A program made the translations under genes and the position numbers. A stretch of 35,250 nucleotides of DNA. It comes from JAABRU01 sp964505535. GTDB taxonomy: Bacteria > Desulfobacterota > Desulfobacteria > Desulfobacterales > Desulfococcaceae. The notes below the pieces were generated by a model, which saw only the letters and a program-made list of their open reading frames with translations, did not search any database and was not told where the DNA came from. This document shows positions 15,917-25,456 of this stretch, piece after piece; positions within the stretch are counted from its first letter, which is position 1, and each line of letters opens with the position of its first letter. The DNA is taken from NCBI GenBank assembly GCA_964505535.1, contig CAZDIU010000022.1:1-35250 (forward strand), in the 5' to 3' direction.

Positions 15917-16228
15917 TCACAGTTCACACACATCCCCTTCAATGCACCCCGCATCAATGGTTCCGGATTTGCGGTAAATGCAGACAATCAGGGCCAGTCC
16001 GATGGAAACCTCTGCTGCTGCAACAGCAATGATGAAAATGACCATAGCATGGCCGTCCATGTGACTGTAACGGAGCGCGGCTCCGATAAACGCTATGGAG
16101 GTCGCGTTAAGCATGATTTCCAGCCCCAGCACCATCATAATCAGATTGCGGCGGGTGACAGTGCAGAACATGCCCATGACAAAAAGAATTCCTGCCAGAA
16201 AAAGCACATGGCTGTACGGAACGATCAT
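15917..16228 (-). CDS. nuoK: NADH-quinone oxidoreductase subunit K
   Basis: 103 residues, three membrane helices, standard size. The family acidic residues are present: Glu in GLEIMLNA (helix 2) and Glu in AAAEVSIGLAL (helix 3), which link the proton channels of the membrane arm. AGGGGAG precedes the ATG, and the start overlaps the nuoJ stop by 4 bases. Confidence 0.95.
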   Translation of the reverse strand: MIVPYSHVLFLAGILFVMGMFCTVTRRNLIMMVLGLEIMLNATSIAFIGAALRYSHMDGHAMVIFIIAVAAAEVSIGLALIVCIYRKSGTIDAGCIEGDVCEL

Positions 16229-16740
16229 ATTTTTTCTCCCCTGCGTTTTTTGTCCATTCCCAGATGAAACACACCCACCAGCGCAATCAGCAGAAGCATG
16301 GAAACAATTTCAATGGAAAGCCAGTGATTGGTGAACAGAAAATGTCCGAAAATTGCAGGTTCTGCCACTGCTGTTTTCAAAACTTCCTGTGCTTCCGGGC
16401 CTGCGGAAATCAGCAGAAAAATGCAAATCTGTAAGGAAATAAAACCCAGTCCCAATGCCGGAAGCCACTGTTTCAGAGGAAACAGCCTTTCTTCAATTCC
16501 CTCCACCCGGAGCATCATAATAATAAAGAGGAAAAGAATCATGATGGCTCCCGCGTAGATGATGACTTCCAATGCAGCCAGCAGCGGTGCGCCCATGAGA
16601 TAAAAAAGCATGGCAGTGCCGAAAAAGGAAATCACCAGATACAGCACCGCATGAATCATGTTCCGCCGGGTAATGGCAAATCCGGTGGAAATGAGAATAA
16701 CCGCAGCCAGAATATAAAAAATCAATGAGTACAATGTCAT
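16225..16740 (-). CDS. nuoJ: NADH-quinone oxidoreductase subunit J
   Basis: 171 residues, five membrane helices, with the family segment LEVIIYAGAIMILFLFIIMML, the pi-bulge helix region of TMH3. ATG 16740 is preferred over a TTG two codons upstream because AAAAGGA is spaced 7 bases from it. The membrane arm subunit links NuoH/A to NuoK. It follows nuoI by 24 bases and overlaps nuoK. Confidence 0.93.
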   Translation of the reverse strand: MTLYSLIFYILAAVILISTGFAITRRNMIHAVLYLVISFFGTAMLFYLMGAPLLAALEVIIYAGAIMILFLFIIMMLRVEGIEERLFPLKQWLPALGLGFISLQICIFLLISAGPEAQEVLKTAVAEPAIFGHFLFTNHWLSIEIVSMLLLIALVGVFHLGMDKKRRGEKI

Positions 16741-16764
16741 AAGCAAATCCTTTTTTTATATTGT

Positions 16765-17301
16765 TTACGGCAGATTGCTCCTCACATTCACAGGTTTGCC
16801 TTCATTGATATGCTCTCCCTTGCCCATGTCTGCTGTGGAGATGCCCGCATATTTGTAAAAACAGTATTCCTTATCCTTTCCGCAGTGATCCACCAGCAGA
16901 TCCTCTTTTTCAAACACAAGATTGAGAATATCGCGCTGACAGTTTTCAAAATCCGGGGTCAGTTGAATCGCGGATGTTGGGCAGGCTTCCTCACACAGAC
17001 CGCAGTAAATGCAGCGTCCCAGATTGATGCGAAACCATTGGGCATACCGCCGTCCGTCTGCCTGCTCCGCAGACTGCATGGAAATGCAGCTTACCGGACA
17101 TACCGCGGAACACAGATAACAGGCCACGCACCGCTCTCTGCCGTCCGGGTCACGGGTCAGGACGATCCGCGCGCGGGAACGCTCCGGCAGTTCCCGTTTG
17201 TATTCCGGATATTCCTCGGTAATGGGTTTTTGAAACAGATGCCGGAACGTGGTGGCAAAACCTGTTCCAAAGGCTTTTACAGATTCGTATATTTCTGACA
17301 T
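16765..17301 (-). CDS. nuoI: NADH-quinone oxidoreductase subunit I
   Basis: 178 residues from ATG 17301, chosen over ATG 17316 because AAAGGAAG lies just before it. Two 4Fe-4S motifs are intact: CVACYLCSAVCP and CIYCGLCEEACP, carrying clusters N6a and N6b, which pass electrons toward the quinone site. Two further Cys lie in the C-terminal part (HCGKDKEYCFYKY). It is the first nuo gene present; in the common order nuoH should precede it, but upstream is non-coding DNA and then an unrelated helicase-nuclease. Confidence 0.95.
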   Translation of the reverse strand: MSEIYESVKAFGTGFATTFRHLFQKPITEEYPEYKRELPERSRARIVLTRDPDGRERCVACYLCSAVCPVSCISMQSAEQADGRRYAQWFRINLGRCIYCGLCEEACPTSAIQLTPDFENCQRDILNLVFEKEDLLVDHCGKDKEYCFYKYAGISTADMGKGEHINEGKPVNVRSNLP

Positions 17302-17786
17302 ATTCTTCCTTTGCATCAGCAGATCGGGTTTTACGGAAAATATCCGCTCAGTTCCTCTTTGGGCGGCATTCCGGATGTTCAGACAGGATTTGATAGCGGA
17401 TGATTCTGCGATGGAGACGATTTGTCTTCACCTGTCAACAAACGGTCTGCTCCCATTTTGTTTTTCATTCCCGAACCTCATATTTTTTCTCAATTACAGT
17501 CCTTTTCTATTGTTTTTGCAACATGCTGTCAATATCTTTTTTCCAATCTGTCTCAGGTTATGCCGCACTGCTGACTCCGGAATGAAATGCCTGGCATGAA
17601 CCTGACATAAATCTTTCTGAATTTTTTCAGACGAACAGGCAAATCTCCTGCATATGCCGCCAGCACACAATAGCTCGGCCTTTCCTGATAATTGCCAAAA
17701 AGGGGCCGAGCACTGCTCCGGTGACTGTGCCAAAGACAGATGGACTGTCTGGCAAGATGCAAGAGATTGCATTTCAGTGTTCGGTT
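17302..17786. other. 485-base non-coding gap upstream of nuoI
   Basis: No convincing gene. It should contain the promoter for the nuo run or be the scar where nuoH and earlier genes were lost. A TTGACA exists on the - strand (complement of 17433-17438), but no good -10 element at a suitable distance was found. The hairpin at 17674-17710 marks the end of the helicase transcript. Confidence 0.5.
17674..17710 (-). terminator. Hairpin downstream of the nuclease-helicase gene
   Basis: CTCGGCC (17674-17680) and GGCCGAG (17704-17710) pair, with partial pairing of the adjacent CTTT/AAAG. It lies 77 bases past the stop on the - strand. The T-run is inside the loop, so intrinsic termination is only plausible. 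Confidence 0.35.
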
Positions 17787-20700
17787 TCAGGCCCGGAATG
17801 TTTTCAGTTTTCCTCTGCTGCCTGCAAAAGAAAGTGCAAAGTCTTTTTCCTCTCCGAACCGGGAGCAGAAATCCGCAAGGGCAAGCATATGCCCCAGTCC
17901 TTTCACGGCAGAATTGTTTTGCAGAATTTCAAAGCAGGGTTCCAGCAGAGGCCGGGGAAGAAAGACAATGCACTTTGATCCTGCACGGGTAATGGATACA
18001 TTGAGCCGATTGAGGCTGTAAATGAAATCCGCTTCCGCCAAAGCGGTTTCCGCATCACTGACCCCGTAACTGACAATGACATTCTCACACTGCTGCCCCT
18101 GCATTTTGTCAACCGTATCCACAAAGGGCGCGGATTTCCAGTTTCTCCTCTCAGCCAGTTCCTTTCGGATCATCCGTATCTGTGCATGATGGGGACTGAC
18201 AATGAAAAGTCCTTCACGCCAGAAGGCTTTGTCGCCTTCCTCTGTGTCAGGATATGTTTTTTCTGTGTTTTCCCTAAGCAGTCGGATACGGAGCTGATCT
18301 GCCAAAAGCGCAGTCAGCCGGGCTTCGGTCTGATTTTCCCCTGCACTCTGCATCTGTTCCGGCACACACAGAACCAGAGGATACGCCGGATTGAGTACCC
18401 ACTGGCAGAATGCGTTTTCATCATTGTCATTCCTGCATTCCGGTTTCAGACGGATTTTCTGCTGTGCAATCTCTTTTGTCGCGGGCCTGTAGTCTTTTCC
18501 GTACAGGGTCAGAGCCGGAAAACGGGACAGCACCGCATTCATGCGCCAGTTTTCCTGCAACTGGCAGGTGTATGGATTTTGGCTTTTGTCTCCGGCCCGC
18601 AGCCAGGCAAAAACCGAATCATGCAGACCGGGCAGCCCGTTTTCCGCTTCGGGATATTCCCCGTTGATAATCGGGGGGAGTTGCAGATCATCACCGGCCA
18701 GGATTATCCGACCGTTTTCCCCCAGCATTTTCATTGCCATTGCAAATTCCCCGAATTTCATCTGGGATGCTTCATCCGCAATGAGAACGGGAAATTCATG
18801 CTCCACTCCGGATTTGCAGAAACTGTGCACTGTTCCGCCTGCAATCAGCAGATCATGTTCCATTGCATCAAACAGCCGACTGTCTGCAATGACAGTCAGA
18901 TGTTCCCCTTTGGGACTGGATACAGTTTTCATTTTGCACAGAAAAAGATCGGTCTCAAGATCAAAGGGTTTCCTGTGCTGCCGGATGTCTTCCAGCAGAT
19001 TTTCAATGGCCGCATGGGTAAAGGCCGTAACTGCAATTCGCATTCCCCTGTTTCTTTCCTTGCAGGTTTTGACAACGCAAAGCAGGGATCTGGCCAGAAA
19101 ATGGGTTTTGCCGGTTCCGGGCGGCCCCCATACCAGCGTAAGCCGGTTTTCCAGAAAATGCTGAAAAGCGCGCATCTGACTTGGCGTGAATCCGGCATAT
19201 TTCTCTGCTGTTTTGACAAAATCCGCTTTTTGTTCCCCGCAGATTTCTGAGGCAAATGCGCCAGGATTGCGCAGCAGTTTCAGAAAATCACTGTCCGGCT
19301 GTGCATCCAGTTCCGCAAGTTCTGCAAGCATATTGTCTGAGGTGAAATCTGTAAACCGGGAATGCAGCAGGGCTTTGTCCCCTTTTCCGAAATCCGTTTG
19401 ATCCCGATGGGTTCTCAGATCAAGAAGCAGAGACTGTGCCAGCCGGGTTTTGGCATCTGTTTCCATTTCCCGGATCGCGGCAAGCCGGACTTCTCCCCTG
19501 GGTGCATACAGGGTTTTTCTGTGCAGAAAATCATCAAAAGCCATCTGCGCGCGTTCCCCCTCTTCTGTGTCCGAAGTGAGAAGATAATGGAAAAAACCGT
19601 CCTGATTCAGCGCATCTTCCTGTATTTCAGACAAAACCTTCCACTGCTGCTGACCGGCATATTCCAGCGAAATGCTGATGCCTTTGGCGATTCTTTCGGA
19701 AATCGGCGCGGTTCGGGCTTCCTGCATGTTGCGCGCGGCTGTGAAAGATTCATGGCAGATGACAAAGGCAATCCGGGAAAGTTCGCTGTTTCTGAAATCC
19801 TGCATTTCCGGAAAGAGAAATTTGCGCGGCCATGCAAAAAGCCTGTCCCGGACTTTTTCCCGAAAGCCCTCTGTGACTGCCTGCGCGGCTGTCAGTCTGC
19901 GCAGGATTTCCTTTTTTATCCATTCCAGGTGTTCAGATTTGCCGTTATACCAGACATGAAAAATGGCATCACTTTTCAGCCGGTTGCTGAGTTCAAACCA
20001 GAAAAGGGGATTTGGTTCCGGATGAAAATCAAAATGCGGGGAAGGCAGCAGGGCAAGGACTTCAGGAAGGCGAAGGCAAAGGGGCAGGGGAAGAGACAGA
20101 AGTTTTCGGATTGCAGATGTCAGCACCGCAGGTGAAAAAGGCATGGCAGGATGTTCCTCTTTTGCGCCACTGTCCTGAAAACAGAATATGAGTTGCAGCG
20201 CTGCACAGACACTGTCCGGTTTTTTGAGGGATTGCTCCAGAAGAAGGTGGAAAAGCTGCTGTTCGTATGTGTCAAAGGTGTATATCTGAAGCGATTTCTG
20301 CTCAGCCTTTTCTCTTTGCCGGTTGTAAGCATCCAGTGTTTTCAGTTCCTCATGCAGGGTGTGGAGAAAAGCTCTCTGAATTTCACCGCAGTCATCCGGG
20401 GTCTGAGCAATGAAAATTTTTTCCCCGCTGCCATCTCCGTAAACCTCTTTTCCCTTCAGTCTCCGGAATCCTGCCGCATAAATCTTTCCGGACACAGGCT
20501 CTGTCTGCAGTGTGAGCACAATATTCACATCCTCACGGATTGGCATGGACAGGGATGAGCCGCCGTGTGCAATCACTTTTCCCTGTTTCAGCGCGGCCAC
20601 AGCACACTGCAGTTTTTGCCTTTTTCCTTTCAGGGAACCGCAGGATTCCAGAATGCTGTCAGCAGATTCCTTTTGCAGAAATGCCTCCATTTCATCCAAA

Positions 20701-21548
20701 GTGTTTACCTGCGGATTCATTTCCCGGAGAAACCTGCGTCCCCTTGCTGTCAGGCCGGAAATCAGGGACACAGACTGTTTTTCTTCCGCGTCTTTTCTGC
20801 AAAAGGGATAAAATTCACACCATTCACAGCGGTGAAACAGATGCCACGGGACTTCCCGCGCGTCCATTTTCAGAATGGGAACAAGTTCTTGGCACAGAAA
20901 CTGCTCCATCATGCGAATGCTGAAATCAAGCGCAGTATTTTCAGGCTCCTGTCTGCCGGACAGCCATAAGGCTCCGGTATCTGTATCCGCAGAATATGGG
21001 ATTTGATGCGTCTGAATTATATCTCTGAGAATGAGAGCGTACAGGGAAACCTGCAGGCGGTGCGTGTTTTTCAGCTCGCTGGAGGCCTTGATGTCAGCAA
21101 TCCGCAGACGAATCTCTCCGTTCTTATCCTGCACCGCGTGAATCAGATCCGGACGGCAGGGCGGAAAATGGCAGAGATTTGTATCCAGTCCATAGCGTTC
21201 ATAAAAACTCCGGGGAACTTCCAGAGTGGGCTGATATGCGGATTCTCCGCTGTTGAGTTCTTTGAGCACAGAAATGCTTTCCGCAGTGGCAAAAGTCCGC
21301 TGATGCAGAGGGCCTTTTCCTTTGGCAATCCATACCCTCCCTTTTATATGATGCTGAATTGCCTCCTCTTCCCATCTGTAACCCCCTTCAAGCATTGCAC
21401 GGGTGACAGGACTGCTTTTCTGCCTGATTTCCGGCACTCCGGCAGAAAATCTGTCTGCTTTGGCTGTGCAGTGCCAGCGCAGGTAACGCGCACATTCATG
21501 ATAGTAAAACCGGGCAATCCGGGAAGGGCTGAGATGAAAGACAGGCAT
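17787..21548 (-). CDS. Cas4/RecB-like nuclease fused to SF1 (Dna2-like) helicase
   Basis: 1253 residues. The N-terminal PD-(D/E)XK nuclease (about 1-250) has Asp near 131 (CRPDLIH), DIKAS near 153, and a probable Fe-S cluster made of Cys19 plus HRCEWCEFYPFC near 237-248, the Cas4/AddB/Dna2 arrangement. The middle (about 290-560) resembles the accessory RNase H-like part of TM0106-type proteins. The C-terminal SF1 helicase has Walker A GPPGTGKT near 807-814, ADEAS near 925, GDDLQLPP, and MQGQQCENVIVSYG with SLNRLNVSITRA (motifs V/VI). Such fusions process DNA ends and occur in defence islands. It reads away from a Type IIG enzyme across a 468-base spacer. Start ATG 21548 is the only good one, though its ribosome site is weak. 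Confidence 0.85.
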   Translation of the reverse strand: MPVFHLSPSRIARFYYHECARYLRWHCTAKADRFSAGVPEIRQKSSPVTRAMLEGGYRWEEEAIQHHIKGRVWIAKGKGPLHQRTFATAESISVLKELNSGESAYQPTLEVPRSFYERYGLDTNLCHFPPCRPDLIHAVQDKNGEIRLRIADIKASSELKNTHRLQVSLYALILRDIIQTHQIPYSADTDTGALWLSGRQEPENTALDFSIRMMEQFLCQELVPILKMDAREVPWHLFHRCEWCEFYPFCRKDAEEKQSVSLISGLTARGRRFLREMNPQVNTLDEMEAFLQKESADSILESCGSLKGKRQKLQCAVAALKQGKVIAHGGSSLSMPIREDVNIVLTLQTEPVSGKIYAAGFRRLKGKEVYGDGSGEKIFIAQTPDDCGEIQRAFLHTLHEELKTLDAYNRQREKAEQKSLQIYTFDTYEQQLFHLLLEQSLKKPDSVCAALQLIFCFQDSGAKEEHPAMPFSPAVLTSAIRKLLSLPLPLCLRLPEVLALLPSPHFDFHPEPNPLFWFELSNRLKSDAIFHVWYNGKSEHLEWIKKEILRRLTAAQAVTEGFREKVRDRLFAWPRKFLFPEMQDFRNSELSRIAFVICHESFTAARNMQEARTAPISERIAKGISISLEYAGQQQWKVLSEIQEDALNQDGFFHYLLTSDTEEGERAQMAFDDFLHRKTLYAPRGEVRLAAIREMETDAKTRLAQSLLLDLRTHRDQTDFGKGDKALLHSRFTDFTSDNMLAELAELDAQPDSDFLKLLRNPGAFASEICGEQKADFVKTAEKYAGFTPSQMRAFQHFLENRLTLVWGPPGTGKTHFLARSLLCVVKTCKERNRGMRIAVTAFTHAAIENLLEDIRQHRKPFDLETDLFLCKMKTVSSPKGEHLTVIADSRLFDAMEHDLLIAGGTVHSFCKSGVEHEFPVLIADEASQMKFGEFAMAMKMLGENGRIILAGDDLQLPPIINGEYPEAENGLPGLHDSVFAWLRAGDKSQNPYTCQLQENWRMNAVLSRFPALTLYGKDYRPATKEIAQQKIRLKPECRNDNDENAFCQWVLNPAYPLVLCVPEQMQSAGENQTEARLTALLADQLRIRLLRENTEKTYPDTEEGDKAFWREGLFIVSPHHAQIRMIRKELAERRNWKSAPFVDTVDKMQGQQCENVIVSYGVSDAETALAEADFIYSLNRLNVSITRAGSKCIVFLPRPLLEPCFEILQNNSAVKGLGHMLALADFCSRFGEEKDFALSFAGSRGKLKTFRA

Positions 21549-21681
21549 AAAATTTTCCTTAGCTGATAGATTCTTGGCAAATCAAAACAGAAAAACTGCC
21601 GCAAAGACTTAGGGAAGCAAAGATTCACAAAGATATTCCGGTGCGTCTTCGGGCTTTTTGTCTTTGGGGCAATATTGCACA

Positions 21682-21875
21682 AAATGGAGAATATGGCAAA
21701 TCTCTGAGAGCGTGTTTGAAAAGTCCCTGTCCGGACATCTCCCTCGTTCCCGCGCTCTGCGCGGGAACGCTTCGGCATGATCCTGCCGGGATAATCAGTG
21801 CGCAGAGCGTACAGTCTGCATTCCCGCGCAGAGCGCGGGAATGAGATTAAATGGAGAATATGGCAAATCTCTGAG
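21682..21875. repeat. Palindrome cluster bounded by 27-base direct repeats
   Basis: An identical 27-base sequence (starting AAATGGAGAATATGG) occurs at 21682-21708 and 21849-21875. Between them lie two copies of a GC-rich hairpin: CGTTCCCGCGCTCTGCGCGGG near 21750-21772, and its relative ATTCCCGCGCAGAGCGCGGGAAT near 21820-21842, in opposite sense. It fills most of the gap between the divergent nuclease-helicase and Type IIG genes. It looks like a REP doublet (BIME) with duplicated flank. Confidence 0.65.
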
Positions 21876-22016
21876 GGAAACAATGAAGGCGGCATTGCCT
21901 CAGTAAAGTTTGAAATCCCCTCAGTTTTGTGCTATCAGAAAAAGCAGGGGCGGATTTGAAACCTGCCCCTCCGGCAATTTTCTCAATTTGACTGTCCAAA
22001 GAATAAGGAACCGCCC

Positions 22017-25000
22017 ATGCAGTCCCACAGCCGCATTTTCACAGACAAATATCTTGACATCAAATCCGCACCTCTGAAAAAGGCATTGTATTCTGATTTG
22101 GATGAGAAAAAGGCTCTGATAAAAGACTGGCAGGAGGGCATCCGGTCCGGACGCATTCTGCAGGCCAAAGAGGAGCAGTTGCAGAGCAGTTTTCTGCATC
22201 TGTTTTTCGGGGATATGCTGGGGTATGCACATTCCAAACGAGCGGCTGTGTGGAATCTGGAAGAAGAGCAGAAAACATTTGCCGACAGCACAAAAATGGA
22301 CGGTGCTCTGGGATTTTTCCGCCTCGATTCCAATGGAAAAAACGCTGCGGATATAAAAGCTGTCATTGAACTCAAGGATGCACGCACGGATTTGGACAAA
22401 CCCCAGACACGGAAAAATGACAGAAGAACTCCTGTTCAGCAGGCTTTTGATTATGCCAGTGCAGTGGGCGGAACCTGCCGGTGGGTGATTGTTTCTGATT
22501 TCAGGGAAATCCGGCTGTATTTCCACAATGACCGGACACGGTATGAAAGTTTTGATATTCTCAGTCTTGACAGGGAGATGAAGCGGTTTCTTTTTCTTCT
22601 GCACAGAGATCGTCTGATTGCGGAAAAAGGGGAGTCTTTCACAGAAATTCTGCACCGGGAGCGGCAGGAGCAGGAAAAAAACATCAGCCGCCAGTTTTAT
22701 GCGGATTACCGGCAGGCCAGGCTGAACCTGTTTCATCACATCAGAGAGGAAAATCAGAGCCTTGCCGAATCCCTGCTTCTTAACAAAACACAGAAGCTGC
22801 TCGACAGAATTCTGTTTGTCTGCTTCTGTGAGGATTTCGGCATTCTGCCGTATTTCACGTTCCGGAGTCTGCTCAACAGCGTGAAAGAGGACAAATTTAA
22901 CCGCAGTGACAGCAAAATCTGGCAGCGTGTCAAAGCTCTGTTTGACATGATAAACACTGGTTATCCGCAAGAAAACATCAGCAAATTCAACGGAGGACTG
23001 TTTGCAGATGATGAAATTCTGGATGCTCTGACAATAAAAGACGCGGTGCTGGAGCATGTGATTGCCTTGGAACGCTATGATTTTGCATCAGATTTGAACG
23101 TCAATATTCTCGGTCATATCTTTGAGCAGTCTGTCACAGACATGGAGGAACTGAAAGCCGAAATCGCGGGACAGAGCTTTGACAGGAAAAAAGGCAAACG
23201 CAAAAAAGAGGGAATTTTTTACACACCGGAACATATCACCCGTTACATTGTGGAAGAGGCTGTGGGCGGATGGCTTGCGGATCGGAAAAGCGAGATTGGA
23301 TTTGATGATCTGCCGGAACTGACACCGGCTGATTATGCCTCTGTGAAAAAGAGTTCCGGAAAGCGGAAAGTCAGCACAAACAGTAAGCTGCACATTCAGG
23401 CATTGGAGGCATACCGGGAAAAACTCAGACATATCCGAGTGATGGACCCGGCCTGCGGTTCGGGTGCGTTTCTCAATCAGGTGTTTGATTTTCTGTACAG
23501 AGAAGGGCAGAAGGTGAACAGTGAGATTGCAATGCTGAAGGGCGGACAGCGGGAAGTTTTTGATTTGGACAAGGATATTCTCACCAACAATATTTTTGGC
23601 GTGGATCTGAATGCGGAATCGGCGGAAATCACAAAACTGAGTCTGTGGCTGAAAACTGCCAACAAAAACAGGGAACTGACCACATTGGACAATAACATCA
23701 AATGCGGCAATTCCCTGATTGATGATCCGAAAGCGGCGGGGGAAAAGGCGTTTGACTGGCATAAGGAATTTCCTGAAATCATGCAGAGCGGGGGCTTTGA
23801 TGCGGTGGTGGGAAATCCGCCGTATGTTCAATCCCATTCACTTTCTGAAAATCAGAAAGACTTTTTTTACAAAAATTATGAAACAGCCGAATATCAGCTT
23901 AACACATTCGGGCTTTTTGTTGAAAAATCCATAAAAATTATCAAGGAAAAAGCATATTACAGTCTGATAATCCCCAATTACTGGCTTTCCACCAGATATG
24001 ATGAAAAACTGAGAAAATTTGTTTTCGTTAAAAACCATGCAATAGAAATTTTGAATGTTTTTAATGTATTTGAAGATGCCTCTGTTGATACGCTTATTCT
24101 TGTGGGCAAAAAAGATTCTTCAATGAAATTGCCTCATAAAACAAGAGTATTAACCATAAATCGAATGAGTAAAACAGTTCCTGAGCGACTGAAATCTTTG
24201 GACAGGAATGAATGGCATTTTGATGAGAATGTCATCTTTGATGATGAAAATGGAAATACCCAAATCAGTTTTGACAAAAAAATTCATCTGAAAGGAAAAT
24301 ATCAGCTTTCAGATTTCTTTGAATTTAAATTTGGTATGAAACCTTATGAAGAGGGAAAAGGTAATCCTCCACAGACCCGCGACATGATTAACAAAAGGAT
24401 TTATGAAGCAAATTCAAGGCTGGATGACTCCTGTGAACCGCTGCTGAGATTAAGAAATGTAAAAAGATATTCAGTGACCTGGGAAAACGAATGGATTAAA
24501 TACGGTTCAAATCTTGCTGCGCCAAGAACAAAAGATATTTTTGAAGGAAGCCGGATACTGGCAGGAAGAATTGTTTCCGGCAAAAAAATAGACGGAACAG
24601 TGTTGGATGAAACTTTTATTAACAATACTGATTTAATTAATATCATTCCAAAAAACAGCTTTGTCAATATCAAGGCATTTGCCGCTGTCATTCTTTCAAC
24701 TCTGTGCTGTGCTGTCATCAAAAAACAAAACGTGAATTTAAACAGAAACACCTTTCCAAAAATCAATGCTGAAACCCTGAAATCATTTCCGGTTCCTGAA
24801 TTGGATCAGACAGCATGTGCGGTTTTGGCTGACAAAGCTGACATCATGCTTGCACAGAACAAAGCACGCCACCATCTCAAACAGGATTTTCTCACTTTTG
24901 TGAAAAATGAACTCAATCCCACAAAAATCAATGCCAAACTGGAAAACTGGCAGGATTTGGATTGGGAGCAGTTCAGAAATGAACTGAAAAAGGCAAAGGT

Positions 25001-25184
25001 CAAATTTGATGATCTCAGCCTCAAAGACCGGAAGCAGTGGCAGGATTATTTTCTGGAACAGCAGGCAAAAATACTTGAAATCAAATCTGTCATTGACAAA
25101 ACCGACAGAGAGATTGACAAAATGGTGTATGATTTGTACGGCCTGACGCCGGAAGAGATCCGCATTGTGGAAGGAAGCAATTAA
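22017..25184 (+). CDS. Type IIG restriction-modification enzyme (nuclease-methyltransferase fusion)
   Basis: 1055 residues in one chain. The N-terminal nuclease domain has Asp95 and Glu118-x-Lys120 (IELKDAR), a PD-(D/E)XK pattern. A helical connector leads to an adenine-specific methyltransferase with the S-adenosylmethionine motif DPACGSGAFL (Asp477) and catalytic NPPY (600-603), the N6-adenine signature. The C-terminal part (about 700-1050) is a target-recognition region with a coiled-coil end. Such proteins (Eco57I/MmeI-like class) cut and methylate with one subunit. Start ATG 22017 has AAGGAA nearby. No separate restriction or specificity gene lies beside it. The C-terminal recognition part has visibly more AT than the core, as often seen where specificity is exchanged. 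Confidence 0.88.
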   Translation: MQSHSRIFTDKYLDIKSAPLKKALYSDLDEKKALIKDWQEGIRSGRILQAKEEQLQSSFLHLFFGDMLGYAHSKRAAVWNLEEEQKTFADSTKMDGALGFFRLDSNGKNAADIKAVIELKDARTDLDKPQTRKNDRRTPVQQAFDYASAVGGTCRWVIVSDFREIRLYFHNDRTRYESFDILSLDREMKRFLFLLHRDRLIAEKGESFTEILHRERQEQEKNISRQFYADYRQARLNLFHHIREENQSLAESLLLNKTQKLLDRILFVCFCEDFGILPYFTFRSLLNSVKEDKFNRSDSKIWQRVKALFDMINTGYPQENISKFNGGLFADDEILDALTIKDAVLEHVIALERYDFASDLNVNILGHIFEQSVTDMEELKAEIAGQSFDRKKGKRKKEGIFYTPEHITRYIVEEAVGGWLADRKSEIGFDDLPELTPADYASVKKSSGKRKVSTNSKLHIQALEAYREKLRHIRVMDPACGSGAFLNQVFDFLYREGQKVNSEIAMLKGGQREVFDLDKDILTNNIFGVDLNAESAEITKLSLWLKTANKNRELTTLDNNIKCGNSLIDDPKAAGEKAFDWHKEFPEIMQSGGFDAVVGNPPYVQSHSLSENQKDFFYKNYETAEYQLNTFGLFVEKSIKIIKEKAYYSLIIPNYWLSTRYDEKLRKFVFVKNHAIEILNVFNVFEDASVDTLILVGKKDSSMKLPHKTRVLTINRMSKTVPERLKSLDRNEWHFDENVIFDDENGNTQISFDKKIHLKGKYQLSDFFEFKFGMKPYEEGKGNPPQTRDMINKRIYEANSRLDDSCEPLLRLRNVKRYSVTWENEWIKYGSNLAAPRTKDIFEGSRILAGRIVSGKKIDGTVLDETFINNTDLINIIPKNSFVNIKAFAAVILSTLCCAVIKKQNVNLNRNTFPKINAETLKSFPVPELDQTACAVLADKADIMLAQNKARHHLKQDFLTFVKNELNPTKINAKLENWQDLDWEQFRNELKKAKVKFDDLSLKDRKQWQDYFLEQQAKILEIKSVIDKTDREIDKMVYDLYGLTPEEIRIVEGSN

Positions 25185-25314
25185 CCGCATTTTTGAATTG
25201 CACCTGCAGGTCTACAGCAGCAGGGGCGGCAACAGTGCATTTCAGCAGGCTCAATGACCGGAGAGTTGTCCACCAATTCCCAATCATGGGCACTTACATG
25301 CCGCCCTGCTGAAT

Positions 25315-25456
25315 CAGGGCTGTTAAGTTCTGTCACAACTGACTGGAATCATTATCCCCCCTTTTGCAAAGGGGGGCAGGGGGGTTTTCTTCCCGACAGC
25401 CCGAAAATCTCCCCTTTAAAAAAGGGAGAAATCCGGAACAGAACTTGACAGCCCTG
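25315..25456. repeat. 142-base MITE-like element with nested hairpins
   Basis: Ends CAGGGCTGTTAAGTTCTGT (25315-25333) and ACAGAACTTGACAGCCCTG (25438-25456) are inverted repeats with one mismatch. Inside are CCCCCCTTTTGCAAAGGGGGG and TCTCCCCTTTAAAAAAGGGAG-type hairpins. Such C/T-G/A palindromes are common dispersed repeats in this bacterial group (memory). No coding. Confidence 0.6.

Noticed and set aside
17494..17772. 92-codon - strand open frame between nuoI and the nuclease-helicase
   Set aside because: No ribosome site or recognisable motif, and it spans the CTCGGCC hairpin; considered as a nuoH remnant but shows no NuoH-like sequence.
18186..19250. 354-codon + strand frame inside the nuclease-helicase gene
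   Set aside because: Antisense shadow; the - strand frame carries all helicase motifs continuously.
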